Shown here: positions 53,263 through 62,414 of the stretch, piece by piece
Layout of the letters: each line of letters begins with the position of its first letter
Position numbering within the stretch: position 1 is the first letter of the stretch
Assembly (NCBI RefSeq): GCF_003670115.1
Contig: NZ_QQTY01000004.1
Span: forward strand, 620,001 to 684,000
Reading direction: 5' to 3'
Length of the DNA stretch: 64,000 bases
DNA from: Natronorubrum halophilum
GTDB lineage: Archaea > Halobacteriota > Halobacteria > Halobacteriales > Natrialbaceae
Program-made: the position numbers and the translations under genes
Notes under the pieces: model-generated
Seen by the model: only the letters and a program-made list of their open reading frames with translations
The model's database searches: none
Told to the model about the DNA's origin: nothing

Positions 53263-54111
53263 ATGGCGACGAATCAGTCACCTGTCCGCAAGAATACCGG
53301 CCAATCGGCGATGATGCGATTTCTGCAGCACCTCAACACGAAGCGCCTGTTGGCGGCGTATTTCGTGATAATCTCGTTATACATTTACGCGCCGATGATC
53401 TCGTTGATCGTCTTCTCGTTCAACAGCGGGGGAATCGCCCCACCGTATCAGGGCTTTACTCTCGCGTGGTACAACGAACTGTTCGCGAACTCGGGAATGA
53501 TCACCGCGATCTGGCGATCGATCCAGCTCGCGCTCGTTGTAACGGTGATTACGACCGTACTCGGCACCGCAGCAGCCCTCGCGTACCGTTTTGAGTTCCG
53601 GGGAAAACGAGCGTTTCTGTACCTGATCATCCTCGGCATCATCACGCCCGGAATCGCGTTCAGCGTCGGTTCGACGCTGTTCCTCAACGAAATTCTCGGA
53701 TTTCCACGATCGATCTGGATCGCGCTTCCGGCCCACGTGGTCTGGACGCTCCCCTTCGCAGTCATCGTCTTGCTCGCCGGGTTCCCCCCGAACCTGGCGC
53801 AGAACGAACAGGCGGCGCGGGTGATGGGTGCCAGTCGACTCACGACGTTCCGTGAAGTCGTGTTACCCCAGATCGCGCCGACGGTGCTCGGCGCAGCCGT
53901 GTTCGCGTTCACGCTCTCCTACAACGAAGCGGAGCGGGGGCTGCTTCTGGTCGGGCGAAACCGCACGATGCCCATGGAAGTGTTCAGTATTGCGTCCGCC
54001 GAGCGCGCGACGCCGGAACTGTTCGCCCTGGGAAGCATCACGACGGCGTTTTCGTTCCTGTTGCTCATCCTCGCCGGCGCGCTCGTCACCTACGGCTCCA
54101 GGTCGTCCTGA
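53263..54111 (+). CDS. ABC importer permease 2 (PotC-like)
   Basis: 282 residues, six membrane helices. EAA coupling loop present as AARVMGASRLTTFREVVLPQIAP near residue 185. PotC-like partner of permease 1. Separated from it by the chaperonin-like gene on the opposite strand, an arrangement that suggests a later insertion or inversion within an ancestral permease pair. Confidence 0.9.
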   Translation: MATNQSPVRKNTGQSAMMRFLQHLNTKRLLAAYFVIISLYIYAPMISLIVFSFNSGGIAPPYQGFTLAWYNELFANSGMITAIWRSIQLALVVTVITTVLGTAAALAYRFEFRGKRAFLYLIILGIITPGIAFSVGSTLFLNEILGFPRSIWIALPAHVVWTLPFAVIVLLAGFPPNLAQNEQAARVMGASRLTTFREVVLPQIAPTVLGAAVFAFTLSYNEAERGLLLVGRNRTMPMEVFSIASAERATPELFALGSITTAFSFLLLILAGALVTYGSRSS

Positions 54112-54193
54112 GCGCTCGGCCCCGTACCGTCGCGGACGCACGGTTCGTGAGACGATATTTGCCGCATCGTTTCTGTCATAGAAAATCACGAAA

Positions 54194-54203
54194 AGTCTTT
54201 TTA
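54194..54203 (+). promoter_or_regulatory. TATA-like element of the deacetylase gene
   Basis: AGTCTTTTTA lies about 26-35 bp before ATG 54229, again the spacing expected for a leaderless transcript. Confidence 0.45.
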
Positions 54204-54228
54204 GCGGCTCTTCGAAGATAAAGCTGCA

Positions 54229-55065
54229 ATGACATCGAAGGTCTGCCTTACGTACGACTTCGACGCGGTATCGACGTGGCTCTGGTCATACGACTCCTGG
54301 GATATGCCGACACGACACTCGAGAGGCGTCTACGGTGCCGAGGTCGGCGCACCGCGCTTGCTCGATCTCCACGACGAACACGAGATCCCCGCGACGTGGT
54401 TCGTCCCGGGTCACACCATCGACAGCTTTCCGGAGATCTGTGGCGACGTCTGGGATCGCGGGTACGATATCCAACACCACGGCTGGAGTCACACCGGCCC
54501 GGCGACGTACGAAACGAAAGAAGACGAGAAAGCCGACGTCGACCGCGCGATCGAGTCGATCGTCGATCTCACCGGACGCAAACCGACCGGCTATCGCTCG
54601 CCCGCCTGGGACTACTCGGCGGACACGCTGGACATCCTCGACGAAGTCGGCATCGAGTGGGACTCGAGCAAGATGGCGTCGGACTTCGAACCCCACTGGC
54701 TCTACGGGGACTGGAGCGCTCCCGAAGACGGCCCCTACGACCGCGGTGAGCCGACCGACATCGTCGAACTCCCCGTCTCCTGGCAGCGCGACGACTGGCC
54801 GGCGCTGACCTTCACCTGGGCACGACCGCATCGAATGGGTTACGTGAGCGAGGATTCCCTCTTCCAGCGCTACTACGATCAGTTCGACTGGATGCACGAG
54901 AACGTCGACGACGGCGTCTTCATCCTGACGATGCACCCGCAGGTCATCGGGCAGGCACATCGCATCAGCCGACTCGAGGAACTCATCGAGCACATGCAGT
55001 CGAAAGACGACGTCGAATTCGCGGAGATGGACGACGTCGCGGCCGAGTTCCGAGAGAACAACTGA
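54229..55065 (+). CDS. polysaccharide deacetylase / PuuE-like amidohydrolase
   Basis: 278 residues of the NodB/CE4 fold. Zinc ligands: Asp in TYDFDA and the HxxxH of HHGWSHTG; the catalytic Asp is in TYDFDA and the catalytic His in TMHPQ; the RSPAWDYS segment is motif 3. Whole-length similarity is to the peptidoglycan-deacetylase-like/PuuE allantoinase branch rather than chitin deacetylases. A cytoplasmic ureide or cyclic amide hydrolase is therefore as likely as a sugar deacetylase; no signal peptide is present, favouring the former. Confidence 0.82.
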   Translation: MTSKVCLTYDFDAVSTWLWSYDSWDMPTRHSRGVYGAEVGAPRLLDLHDEHEIPATWFVPGHTIDSFPEICGDVWDRGYDIQHHGWSHTGPATYETKEDEKADVDRAIESIVDLTGRKPTGYRSPAWDYSADTLDILDEVGIEWDSSKMASDFEPHWLYGDWSAPEDGPYDRGEPTDIVELPVSWQRDDWPALTFTWARPHRMGYVSEDSLFQRYYDQFDWMHENVDDGVFILTMHPQVIGQAHRISRLEELIEHMQSKDDVEFAEMDDVAAEFRENN

Positions 55066-55101
55066 TCCGTTTCGTCCGCCCCGATCCGGCGACTGACCGA
55101 C

Positions 55102-55713
55102 TCAGATCCGATCGAGCAACTCCCGTTTTTTCGCCTCGAACTCGTCCGCGGTCAGGATCCCTCGCTCGTGGAGTTCGGCGAGTTGCTCGATGCGCTCGAT
55201 CGGATCGTCGGTCTCGGGGTCGCCGAGTCGCTGTTGGATCGTTGCGAGCGCATCAGCGGCCACCGTTCGGCCGCTCCGTCCGACGTCGATGTAGTACCGG
55301 CGTGTTCCGCGGAGGACCAGCCGCTGACTTCCGTTCGCCGTCTCGAGGCTCGCGGCGGCGAGTTCGTCGAAGGGAACCGTCCGGTACTCGTCGCTCGCGG
55401 GATCGTCGCGTTGCACGACGAGCAGTAGCCGGCGGTCCGTAACCACCGTCATCAGATCCGTTCCGTGGCTGGCCATCTTTCGCGTACGGCTCGCTTCTCG
55501 GGCGGCGTCGTCATGGTCGTCGCGCTCGTAATCCATGAGGCGGCCTCGGAGAACGGCGTGTAGCCGTTCACCGTCGTCAAGTCGGTCGACGAGCGCGGTG
55601 CGTCGGACACCACCCAATTCCGTCGCCCGAACCGACTCGCCCGCCGTCTCGGCGATCAGTCCGTCGCTGAACGGGATATCTCCGTCGTCTCGGTCTGCGT
55701 CGGAGCGTTTCAT
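55102..55713 (-). CDS. PH-like domain protein with SHOCT tail
   Basis: 203 residues. A PH-like beta-sandwich (about 75-155, with VVTDRRLLLVVQR and GSQRLVLRGTRRYYIDVG) is followed by a short C-terminal SHOCT motif (IEQLAELHERGILTADEFEAKKRELL). The N-terminal 60 residues are acidic and likely flexible. SHOCT motifs mediate oligomerisation. Function unknown. ATG 55713 is picked because the frame upstream lies in a GC-rich non-coding stretch. Confidence 0.78.
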   Translation of the reverse strand: MKRSDADRDDGDIPFSDGLIAETAGESVRATELGGVRRTALVDRLDDGERLHAVLRGRLMDYERDDHDDAAREASRTRKMASHGTDLMTVVTDRRLLLVVQRDDPASDEYRTVPFDELAAASLETANGSQRLVLRGTRRYYIDVGRSGRTVAADALATIQQRLGDPETDDPIERIEQLAELHERGILTADEFEAKKRELLDRI

Positions 55714-55916
55714 ACAGGTGGACTCCACCCGCACGTGTAATACGGTACCGGTTAGCCGAGTACACGGCGACGCCTCCCGCGGGCGTTCGCCCCCCTCGTC
55801 GCCTCGAGCGACCGTTTCGTCGCGTTCCGATAGTCGCGGCTTTCGGCCCGCCGAGCGGGCCGGGCACAGCAAACGCTTTGCGGGCTCCGGACGAACGCTC
55901 ACGCGGTAGCCGAGCT

Positions 55917-56645
55917 ATGAAAATCAAAGCGATCAATCCCAACACGACCCTCGAGATGACCGAAAACATCGGCGTCGTCGCGGACAGGTACACGAGCGAC
56001 GACACCGAGATCACGGCGGTCTCGCCCGAGCGCGGGCCGGTGAGCATCGAATCCTACTACGACGACTATCTCGCCGTCCCGGGAATTCTCGAGGAGATCA
56101 TCACCGCAGGCGACGAGTACGACGCCTTCGTAAACGCCTGTTGGGGCGACCCCGGTCTCGACGCGTGTCGCGAAGTGACGGACAAACCGGTCGTCGGAAT
56201 CGCCGAAGGATCGATGTACGTCGCGAATATGCTCGGCGCGACCTTCTCCGTCGCAACGATTCTCCCGCGTGCGCGGGATTTCATCGAAGAAGCGGTTCGA
56301 AAAACGGGGCTGGAAGGTAACTGCGCCTCCGTGCGCTGTACCGACTTGACCGTGGTCGAAACCGAAACGACTCGCGACGCTGCGGCCGAGGCCCTGCTCG
56401 ATGCGAGCCGGCGAGCGATCGACGAAGACGGTGCCGAAGTGATCTGTCTCGGCTGTGCCGGGATGGGCGGTCTCGACGAACCGCTCGAGGAGGAACTCCC
56501 CGTTCCGGTCATCGACAGCGTCGGCGCGGGTGCCGTACTCGCCGAAAGTCTCGTGCAACTCGAAAAGACCACGAGCAAGATTCGAACCTACAAACGACCC
56601 GAATCGAAGACGATCGCGGGCTATCCCGAGCAGTACCAACTGTAA
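55917..56645 (+). CDS. Asp/Glu/hydantoin racemase family protein
   Basis: 242 residues. The two catalytic cysteines of the racemase family are in NACWGDPGL and CLGCAGMGG, with the start MKIKAINPNTT that marks hydantoin racemases and DcgA-type enzymes. It probably interconverts D and L forms of 5-substituted hydantoins, letting the hydantoinase and carbamoylase work on both. Divergent from the PH/SHOCT gene. Last enzyme gene of the island before the regulator. Confidence 0.88.
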   Translation: MKIKAINPNTTLEMTENIGVVADRYTSDDTEITAVSPERGPVSIESYYDDYLAVPGILEEIITAGDEYDAFVNACWGDPGLDACREVTDKPVVGIAEGSMYVANMLGATFSVATILPRARDFIEEAVRKTGLEGNCASVRCTDLTVVETETTRDAAAEALLDASRRAIDEDGAEVICLGCAGMGGLDEPLEEELPVPVIDSVGAGAVLAESLVQLEKTTSKIRTYKRPESKTIAGYPEQYQL

Positions 56646-57223
56646 CGCGCTCTCACGGACCCGCTGCAGACTCGAATCGCCGTCCACGAAAGTATCGAAT
56701 GACCGTTTCGCGGCCGCTCGAGTTCACATGGTTCTTGTGAACAGACATCACTATTGTCACTCCATTCGTTCGCTTCTACTCGCCGGCAGTGATACTAGCG
56801 TCGACTTCGACAGAAATTATTGCCGTTTTCGAATATTTACACAGGTACTACTGTAATCTATGTATCGGCTAGTATTCTGGATGATCGTCCGATAATTGGG
56901 GATATTACTTTTATACAGGTCGAGAAATATGCGATTAGTGGATACAGTTCCACCCTTACCGCTCTAAAACCAAATTATCAAAGCCATATCGTATCGTTCT
57001 CGATCGCTTCTTTGAGCGTTTCAGCCGTGGTTGATCCATGGTAACGATGAACTAACTCTCGAGAGGTGTACGCTGAAATCCCCTGCTGTCAGCGTTGCTG
57101 TCGATCTCGGACACCGCGTCCGACGTGTAGTCGCGGACACTCGCGGCCTCTCGAGTATTTGGACGTTGATCGAATCGAAGCTGGTATACCGGTGGTTGTT
57201 GAAACATTTTCCAATTACCACAC
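56646..57223. promoter_or_regulatory. 578-bp AT-rich region upstream of the Lrp-like gene
   Basis: No gene supported. Several TATA-like stretches lie around 56816-56990 and TATACC occurs at 57184-57189. A near-palindrome at 57192-57221 ends two bases before the regulator's start codon. The rest shows no clear structure. Confidence 0.4.
57192..57221. promoter_or_regulatory. candidate Lrp-type operator overlapping the leader
   Basis: GTGGT(2 nt)TTG...CAA(2 nt)ACCAC form an imperfect 30-bp palindrome ending two bases before ATG 57224. Position suits autorepression by the Lrp/AsnC protein. Inference from position and symmetry only. Confidence 0.45.
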
Positions 57224-57739
57224 ATGGATGACAACACCGACACCGAAATCGCGCTCGACGAAACCGATCTCACGATCCTCGAGCGAGTCGAACAGAACAG
57301 CGATGTCAGCCTCGAGAGTTTGGCGGCCGAACTCGACCTCTCGAAATCCGCCGTTCACTACCGGTTGAACAAACTGAAAGAGAACGGTGTCATCACGTCG
57401 GTTTCCGCCGACGTCGATCCGCTGGCGATCGGTCTCAACATGCTGATGATTACGGACGTTTCGGTGTCTCACGACAGCGGATACGCGACCGATATCGGTG
57501 AGGCGCTGGCGGACATCGACGGCGTCTACCAGCTGTACTATACGATGGGAGACGTCGATTTCACCGTCCTGTCTCGAGTGCAAAACCGCGAACAGATGAA
57601 CGACCTCATCGACGATATCGTCGCTATCGACGGCGTCAATCACACCTCCTCGAAATTCGTCATGAAGGAACTCAAGACCGGGAACGAAACGGTTGCGAAC
57701 ATGTCCGACGAGATGATCGAAAACGTGCTGCAAGAGTAA
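57224..57739 (+). CDS. Lrp/AsnC family transcription regulator
   Basis: 171 residues. N-terminal winged helix-turn-helix (LDETDLTILERVEQNSDVSL to VHYRLNKLKENGVI) followed by the ligand-binding RAM/ACT domain (about 70-155). This family senses amino acids and forms octamers around DNA. Adjacent to the hydantoin island, it is the natural candidate for its regulator; amino acid end products could be the signal. A palindrome lies just before its start. Confidence 0.88.
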   Translation: MDDNTDTEIALDETDLTILERVEQNSDVSLESLAAELDLSKSAVHYRLNKLKENGVITSVSADVDPLAIGLNMLMITDVSVSHDSGYATDIGEALADIDGVYQLYYTMGDVDFTVLSRVQNREQMNDLIDDIVAIDGVNHTSSKFVMKELKTGNETVANMSDEMIENVLQE

Positions 57740-58399
57740 GTCGATCACCGGTAGCCTGCGATGGCCCACCGGCGATCAGAAAACCGTCTCGAGCGAACGA
57801 ACCATTCCCAAGAAACTCAATTAGAGTTTTTAGATACAGGTCTAATAACCTTTTCTTGATATTTTGTGGTCGTTCCCGAATTCGTCTACCGTTCCCTGTG
57901 TTCCGGCCCCATCTCTTCCGGGAGCGCGTCACGGTTCTCTCACGTCTTTTCGAAACACTCGGTAACTCTTGTACTCCTTAGTTTCTTACTGGCTGCATCT
58001 GGGGCTCCTTGCCGAAATTGCTAGAATATATCGAAAAACTCACCTTCAACTCCTTCTCTTGAATTAACCTAATGGTTTCCTGAGAGGTCGAAAGGATATA
58101 TCTGAAAACCACATGTACAGTGGCTATATCTCTCAGAATGTGTTCTATTGTCGACCGAGGGGCGTATCATGATCCAGCCAATATCGAATTTTCACTCGAA
58201 TCCGTGCCCCCAGTATGGAGTATCGATCGAGCCGGCCCGAACGAGAGCGTCGACAAATTATCGTTTTGGGTAATTATATCCTCTCTGTTAGTTTATGGCG
58301 AAGGGATAAACTCTAATAAAGTTTCTAAACCTGCGATGACGAGGAACACCGAGCGATTCGATCCGGCGAACCCGCCGTTGTCGTCCGACGAGCACTCGC
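57740..58399. other. 660-bp region after the regulator, no gene seen
   Basis: Strongly AT-rich in 57820-58330, unlike its flanks. It holds a hairpin with T-run at 57813-57831. An open frame on the plus strand (58120-58440) has poor start context and no acidic bias and overlaps the next gene, so it is not called. The AT-rich block marks the right edge of the catabolic island. Confidence 0.5.
57813..57831 (+). terminator. hairpin with T-run after the Lrp-like gene
   Basis: AAACTC/GAGTTT stem around AATTA, followed by TT, about 75 bp after the stop codon. Fits a transcription end. Confidence 0.5.
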
Positions 58400-58909
58400 T
58401 TACGTCTCCGCCGACGACACCTCTCCGAGTTGATTACTGAGGAGACTCGAGACGCGTTCGGGGCTGGGGACTCGCTCGAAGGTGAGTTCGGGTTCGCCGG
58501 AACCGGCGGTGTAGACGGTCAGATCCCCGTAGCCGAGCGCGCGGCCGGGAACGGTCTGGCTGAGACTGGTGTTCTGGACGCGGTCGAGGCGGAACTGGGT
58601 GACGTCTCTCGAGACGACGCCGTGTTTCTTGTACAGTTCCGTCGTGGTGATCACGTAGCGGGTATTCGTCCAGACGAGGTATCGAGCGAGCACGAGGACC
58701 GCGCCGGCGACCGCTAGCAGGACGCCGACGATCGTCAAGAGCCCGGCACCGTCGGTTACGGTCCAGCCGACGAGGACGAGGCCGAGGAGTACGATGCCGA
58801 CCCCGGCCGGCAGTCCCATCCCCATCGTGATCGGGTGGGGGCGACTCTCCCAGACGACGTCGTCATCGTCGCTGATGTGAAACCAGTCGGGGGTCGTGCT
58901 GAACGCCAT
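58400..58909 (-). CDS. bacterial PH-domain (bPH2) membrane protein
   Basis: 169 residues. Two neighbouring membrane helices (about 30-50 and 57-76) are followed by a PH-like domain with YVITTTELYKKHGVVSRDVTQFRLDRVQNTSLSQ, the pattern of the YdbS/YdbT-like bPH2 family. Function unknown; probably lies at the membrane face. Divergent from lipA. Confidence 0.83.
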   Translation of the reverse strand: MAFSTTPDWFHISDDDDVVWESRPHPITMGMGLPAGVGIVLLGLVLVGWTVTDGAGLLTIVGVLLAVAGAVLVLARYLVWTNTRYVITTTELYKKHGVVSRDVTQFRLDRVQNTSLSQTVPGRALGYGDLTVYTAGSGEPELTFERVPSPERVSSLLSNQLGEVSSAET

Positions 58910-59083
58910 TGCTGTGGGTATTCCACTCCGCCGCCTAAAGCTATCGGGCGGCTACGGTCCGTAAGCCGGACATACACCGCTCGAGACGGGTCGCATTCCG
59001 CGAGTACCCGACGGACGCGGCGCGCGTGTCGGGGTGACCCCGTCATCACCACGGTTTTTGACTCCGCGACCCGTTGACCGGGT

Positions 59084-60046
59084 ATGAGCAGCGCACGCAA
59101 GCCCGACTGGCTGAAGATGCGACCGCCGTCGGGACGGGAGTTCGCGGGCATTCGGGAGACGCTACGCGAACGGAACTTACACACCGTCTGCGAGGAGGCG
59201 AACTGTCCGAACCTCGGCGAGTGCTGGTCGGGCGGTGCCGGCACGGGCGACAGCGAGGGCGGCACGGCCACGTTCATGCTGATGGGCGATCGGTGCTCTC
59301 GAGCCTGCAACTTCTGTGACGTCGAAACCGGCGGGATGGAGGCGCTCGATCCCGACGAACCCGCGAACGTCGCGGAGGCGATCGCCGAGATCGGACTGGA
59401 CTACGTCGTCTTGACGAGCGTCGATCGGGACGACCTGCCGGATCAGGGCGCGGGCCACTTCGCCGAAACGATCCGCGAGATCAAGGCGCGCCATCCCGGC
59501 ATCCTCGTCGAAGTCCTGATCCCCGACTTTCAGGGCGAGGAACGGCTCGTCCGAAAGATCGTCGACGCCGATCCGGACGTGATCGCCCACAACGTCGAGA
59601 CCGTCGAACGACTGCAGTTTCCCGTGCGGGACCGCCGCGCGGGTTACGAACAGAGCCTCGGCGTGCTCGAGCAGGTCGAACGCGAGTCCGACATCTACAC
59701 GAAGACGTCGATCATGCTCGGCCACGGCGAGTACGACCACGAGGTCTACCAGACGATGGCCGACCTGCGCGAGCGCGGGGTGGATATCGTCACGCTGGGT
59801 CAGTACCTCCGTCCCTCGCGGAGCCACCTCGAGGTCAGGCGCTACGACCATCCGGACAAGTACGAGACGTGGCGTCGCGTCGCCGAGGAGGAACTGGACT
59901 TCCTCTACTGCGCCAGCGGGCCGATGGTACGCTCGTCGTACAAGGCGGGCGAACTGTTCGTCGACGCCGTACTGCGCGAGGGCAAGAGCGTCGAGGAGGC
60001 GAGAGCCGACGCGCGGCACACGTCGTCCCAACAGACGAACTCCTGA
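59084..60046 (+). CDS. lipA: lipoyl synthase
   Basis: 320 residues, radical SAM enzyme that inserts sulfur into octanoyl-lysine. First cluster CEEANCPNLGEC supplies the sulfur-donating Fe-S cluster; the radical SAM cluster is in CSRACNFC. The ending RSSYKAGE near the C-terminus carries the conserved RSSY. It makes the lipoyl cofactor for the E2 protein encoded downstream at 62415. ATG 59084; upstream gap of about 170 bp from the divergent bPH2 gene. Confidence 0.96.
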   Translation: MSSARKPDWLKMRPPSGREFAGIRETLRERNLHTVCEEANCPNLGECWSGGAGTGDSEGGTATFMLMGDRCSRACNFCDVETGGMEALDPDEPANVAEAIAEIGLDYVVLTSVDRDDLPDQGAGHFAETIREIKARHPGILVEVLIPDFQGEERLVRKIVDADPDVIAHNVETVERLQFPVRDRRAGYEQSLGVLEQVERESDIYTKTSIMLGHGEYDHEVYQTMADLRERGVDIVTLGQYLRPSRSHLEVRRYDHPDKYETWRRVAEEELDFLYCASGPMVRSSYKAGELFVDAVLREGKSVEEARADARHTSSQQTNS

Positions 60047-60154
60047 GCCGACGGCTGAAACCGCGGCCGTCACTTTCGGACAGACTCGCGCAAGTATTTA
60101 CGTATCGACACTAATTCTCCTCCGAACACGACGAAACAAGCACTGATGGACACA

Positions 60155-60174
60155 TGTGGACAAATATGGCCACA
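60155..60174. promoter_or_regulatory. inverted repeat upstream of pdhA
   Basis: TGTGG...CCACA, a 5-bp inverted repeat with 10 bases between, about 105-125 bp before the pdhA start. Possibly an operator; weak. Confidence 0.3.
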
Positions 60175-60279
60175 ACTAGCCCGATCGGATGGCAAGAATC
60201 TCGTATACAGTAAACTATTTTGGGAAACTCCTTTACCGTGAGCGATAGTTCGGTAGGGTATGTACAGGTGGGTCTACCC

Positions 60280-61386
60280 GTGAGTACGTTACAGCGCAAC
60301 CCCCGGGACCGAGTACAGATACTCGACGAAGCCGGTCGAGTTCTCGAGGGCGCCGAGGTTCCCGACCTGAGCGCCGAGGAACTGATCGAGATGTACGAGC
60401 AGATGCGGCTGGTTCGTCACTTCGACGAGCGGGCGGTGAGCCTCCAGCGACAGGGTCGGATGGGAACGTATCCGCCGCTGTCGGGCCAGGAAGGCGCTCA
60501 GGTCGGCAGCGCCCACGCCCTCGATCAGGACGATTGGGTGTTCCCCAGCTACCGCGAACACGGCACCGCGCTGGTTCGCGGCATGACCTTGGAACGCACG
60601 CTGCTCTACTGGATGGGACACGAACAGGGCAACAACATCCCCGACGACGCCAACATTTTCACCGTCGCGGTTCCCATCGCGACCCAGATCCCCCACGCGA
60701 CGGGGGCCGCCTGGGCCTCGAAGCTCAAAGGCGAGGAGAAGGCGTTCCTCTGTTACTTCGGCGACGGCGCGACGAGCGAGGGCGACTTCCACGAGGGCCT
60801 CAACTTCGCGGGCGTCTTCGATACGCCGTCGGTCTTCTTCTGTAACAACAACCAGTGGGCGATCTCGGTCCCTCGAGAGCGCCAGACGGCGAGCGAGACG
60901 CTGGCCCAGAAGGCCGAAGCCTACGGTTTCGAGGGCGTCCAGGTCGACGGGATGGATCCCCTCGCGGTCTACAAGGTCACCCGCGAGGCCGTCGAAAAAG
61001 CGAAGAACCCGGGCGAAGGCGAACTTCGCCCGACGCTGATCGAGGCGGTCCAGTACCGCTTCGGTGCACACACCACGGCCGACGACCCTACCGTCTACCG
61101 GGACGACGACGAGGTCGAACGCTGGAAGCAAAAGGATCCGATCCCGCGCCTCGAGGCGTATCTCCGGAACGAAGGGATCCTCGACGACGAGCGCGTCGAG
61201 GAAATCGAGTCCCGGATCCAGACGAACGTGGCCGACGCGATCGACACGGCCGAGTCGATCGAACGACCGGATCCCGAGGAGATCTTCGCACACGTTTACG
61301 AGGGGATGCCCCGACGGTTACAACGACAACTCGAGTACTTCGAATCGATTCGCGAGCGACACGGCGACGATGCGCTCTTAGAGTGA
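60280..61386 (+). CDS. pdhA: pyruvate/2-oxoacid dehydrogenase E1 component, alpha subunit
   Basis: 368 residues, thiamine diphosphate-dependent decarboxylase alpha chain. The diphosphate-binding motif GDG ([23 protein letters not shown]) with NN end is present. It releases CO2 and passes the acyl group to lipoyl-E2. The GTG at 60280 ([10 protein letters not shown]) is preferred because haloarchaeal homologues start this way; the 20-codon extension to 60220 lacks similarity. Haloarchaeal complexes of this type are known, but their 2-oxoacid may not be pyruvate. Confidence 0.92.
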   Translation: MSTLQRNPRDRVQILDEAGRVLEGAEVPDLSAEELIEMYEQMRLVRHFDERAVSLQRQGRMGTYPPLSGQEGAQVGSAHALDQDDWVFPSYREHGTALVRGMTLERTLLYWMGHEQGNNIPDDANIFTVAVPIATQIPHATGAAWASKLKGEEKAFLCYFGDGATSEGDFHEGLNFAGVFDTPSVFFCNNNQWAISVPRERQTASETLAQKAEAYGFEGVQVDGMDPLAVYKVTREAVEKAKNPGEGELRPTLIEAVQYRFGAHTTADDPTVYRDDDEVERWKQKDPIPRLEAYLRNEGILDDERVEEIESRIQTNVADAIDTAESIERPDPEEIFAHVYEGMPRRLQRQLEYFESIRERHGDDALLE

Positions 61387-61390
61387 TACC

Positions 61391-62413
61391 ATGGCTGCAG
61401 AGACAGACACACACGCACACGCAGACGCGGACGGAGAATCGGAGAGCCTCACGCTGGTGCAGGCGGTTCGAGACGGCTTGCACACCGAGATGGAACGCGA
61501 CGATGACGTCGTCGTCATGGGCGAAGACGTCGGGAAGAACGGCGGCGTCTTCCGCGCGACGGAGGGGCTGTACGACGAGTTCGGCGAGAATCGGGTTATC
61601 GACACGCCCCTCGCCGAATCCGGCATCGTCGGGACGGCGATCGGGATGGCCGCCTACGGCATGCGCCCGGTTCCGGAGATGCAGTTCCTGGGGTTCATCT
61701 ACCCCGCGTTCGACCAGATCGTCTCCCACGCCGCACGCCTGCGCTCTCGCTCGCGCGGACGGTATACGTGCCCGATGGTCATTCGGGCACCCTACGGCGG
61801 CGGCATCCGGGCCCCCGAACACCACTCCGAGTCGACGGAGGCGATGTTCGTCCACCAGCCCGGACTCAAGGTCGTCATGCCCTCGACGCCCCGCGATACG
61901 AAGGGACTGCTGATCAGCGCGATCCGGAGCCCCGATCCGGTGCTCTTCCTCGAGCCGAAACTTATCTATCGGGCGTTCCGCGAGGACGTTCCCAGCGAAT
62001 CGTACGAAATTCCGCTCGGCGAGGCGGCCGTTCGCCGCGAGGGAAGCGATATCTCGGTCTACACGTGGGGCGCAATGAGTCGGCCGACGATCGAGGCCGC
62101 CGAGAACCTCGCCGGCGAGATCGACGTCGAGGTCATCGACTTGCGGACGCTCTCGCCGCTGGACGAGGAGACGATCGTCGACTCGTTCAGGAAGACGGGG
62201 CGCGCCGCGGTCGTCCACGAGGCTCCCAAAACGGGCGGGCTGGGTGCGGAGATCACCGCGACGCTCCAGGAGGAGGCGCTGCTCCACCAGGAAGCGCCGG
62301 TCGAGCGCATTACGGGCTTCGACACGCCGTTCCCGCTGTACGCGCTCGAGGATTACTACCTGCCGGAACCGGCCCGCATCGAGGACGGCATTCGAGACGC
62401 GATGGAGTTCTAA
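61391..62413 (+). CDS. pdhB: pyruvate/2-oxoacid dehydrogenase E1 component, beta subunit
   Basis: 340 residues. Transketolase-like pyrimidine domain with VVMGEDVGKNGGVFRATEGL and the conserved Glu of the thiamine site, followed by the C-terminal transketolase domain. The His/Ala/Asp-rich start (about 1-18) is a haloarchaeal extension. Four bases separate it from pdhA and one base from the E2 gene, so the three are one operon. Confidence 0.93.
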   Translation: MAAETDTHAHADADGESESLTLVQAVRDGLHTEMERDDDVVVMGEDVGKNGGVFRATEGLYDEFGENRVIDTPLAESGIVGTAIGMAAYGMRPVPEMQFLGFIYPAFDQIVSHAARLRSRSRGRYTCPMVIRAPYGGGIRAPEHHSESTEAMFVHQPGLKVVMPSTPRDTKGLLISAIRSPDPVLFLEPKLIYRAFREDVPSESYEIPLGEAAVRREGSDISVYTWGAMSRPTIEAAENLAGEIDVEVIDLRTLSPLDEETIVDSFRKTGRAAVVHEAPKTGGLGAEITATLQEEALLHQEAPVERITGFDTPFPLYALEDYYLPEPARIEDGIRDAMEF

Positions 62414-62414
62414 C

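Noticed and set aside
58120-58440. Open frame of 106 codons after the Lrp-like gene
   Set aside because: AT-rich stretch, weak start context, no acidic bias and overlap with the bPH2 gene at its end; no family resemblance.
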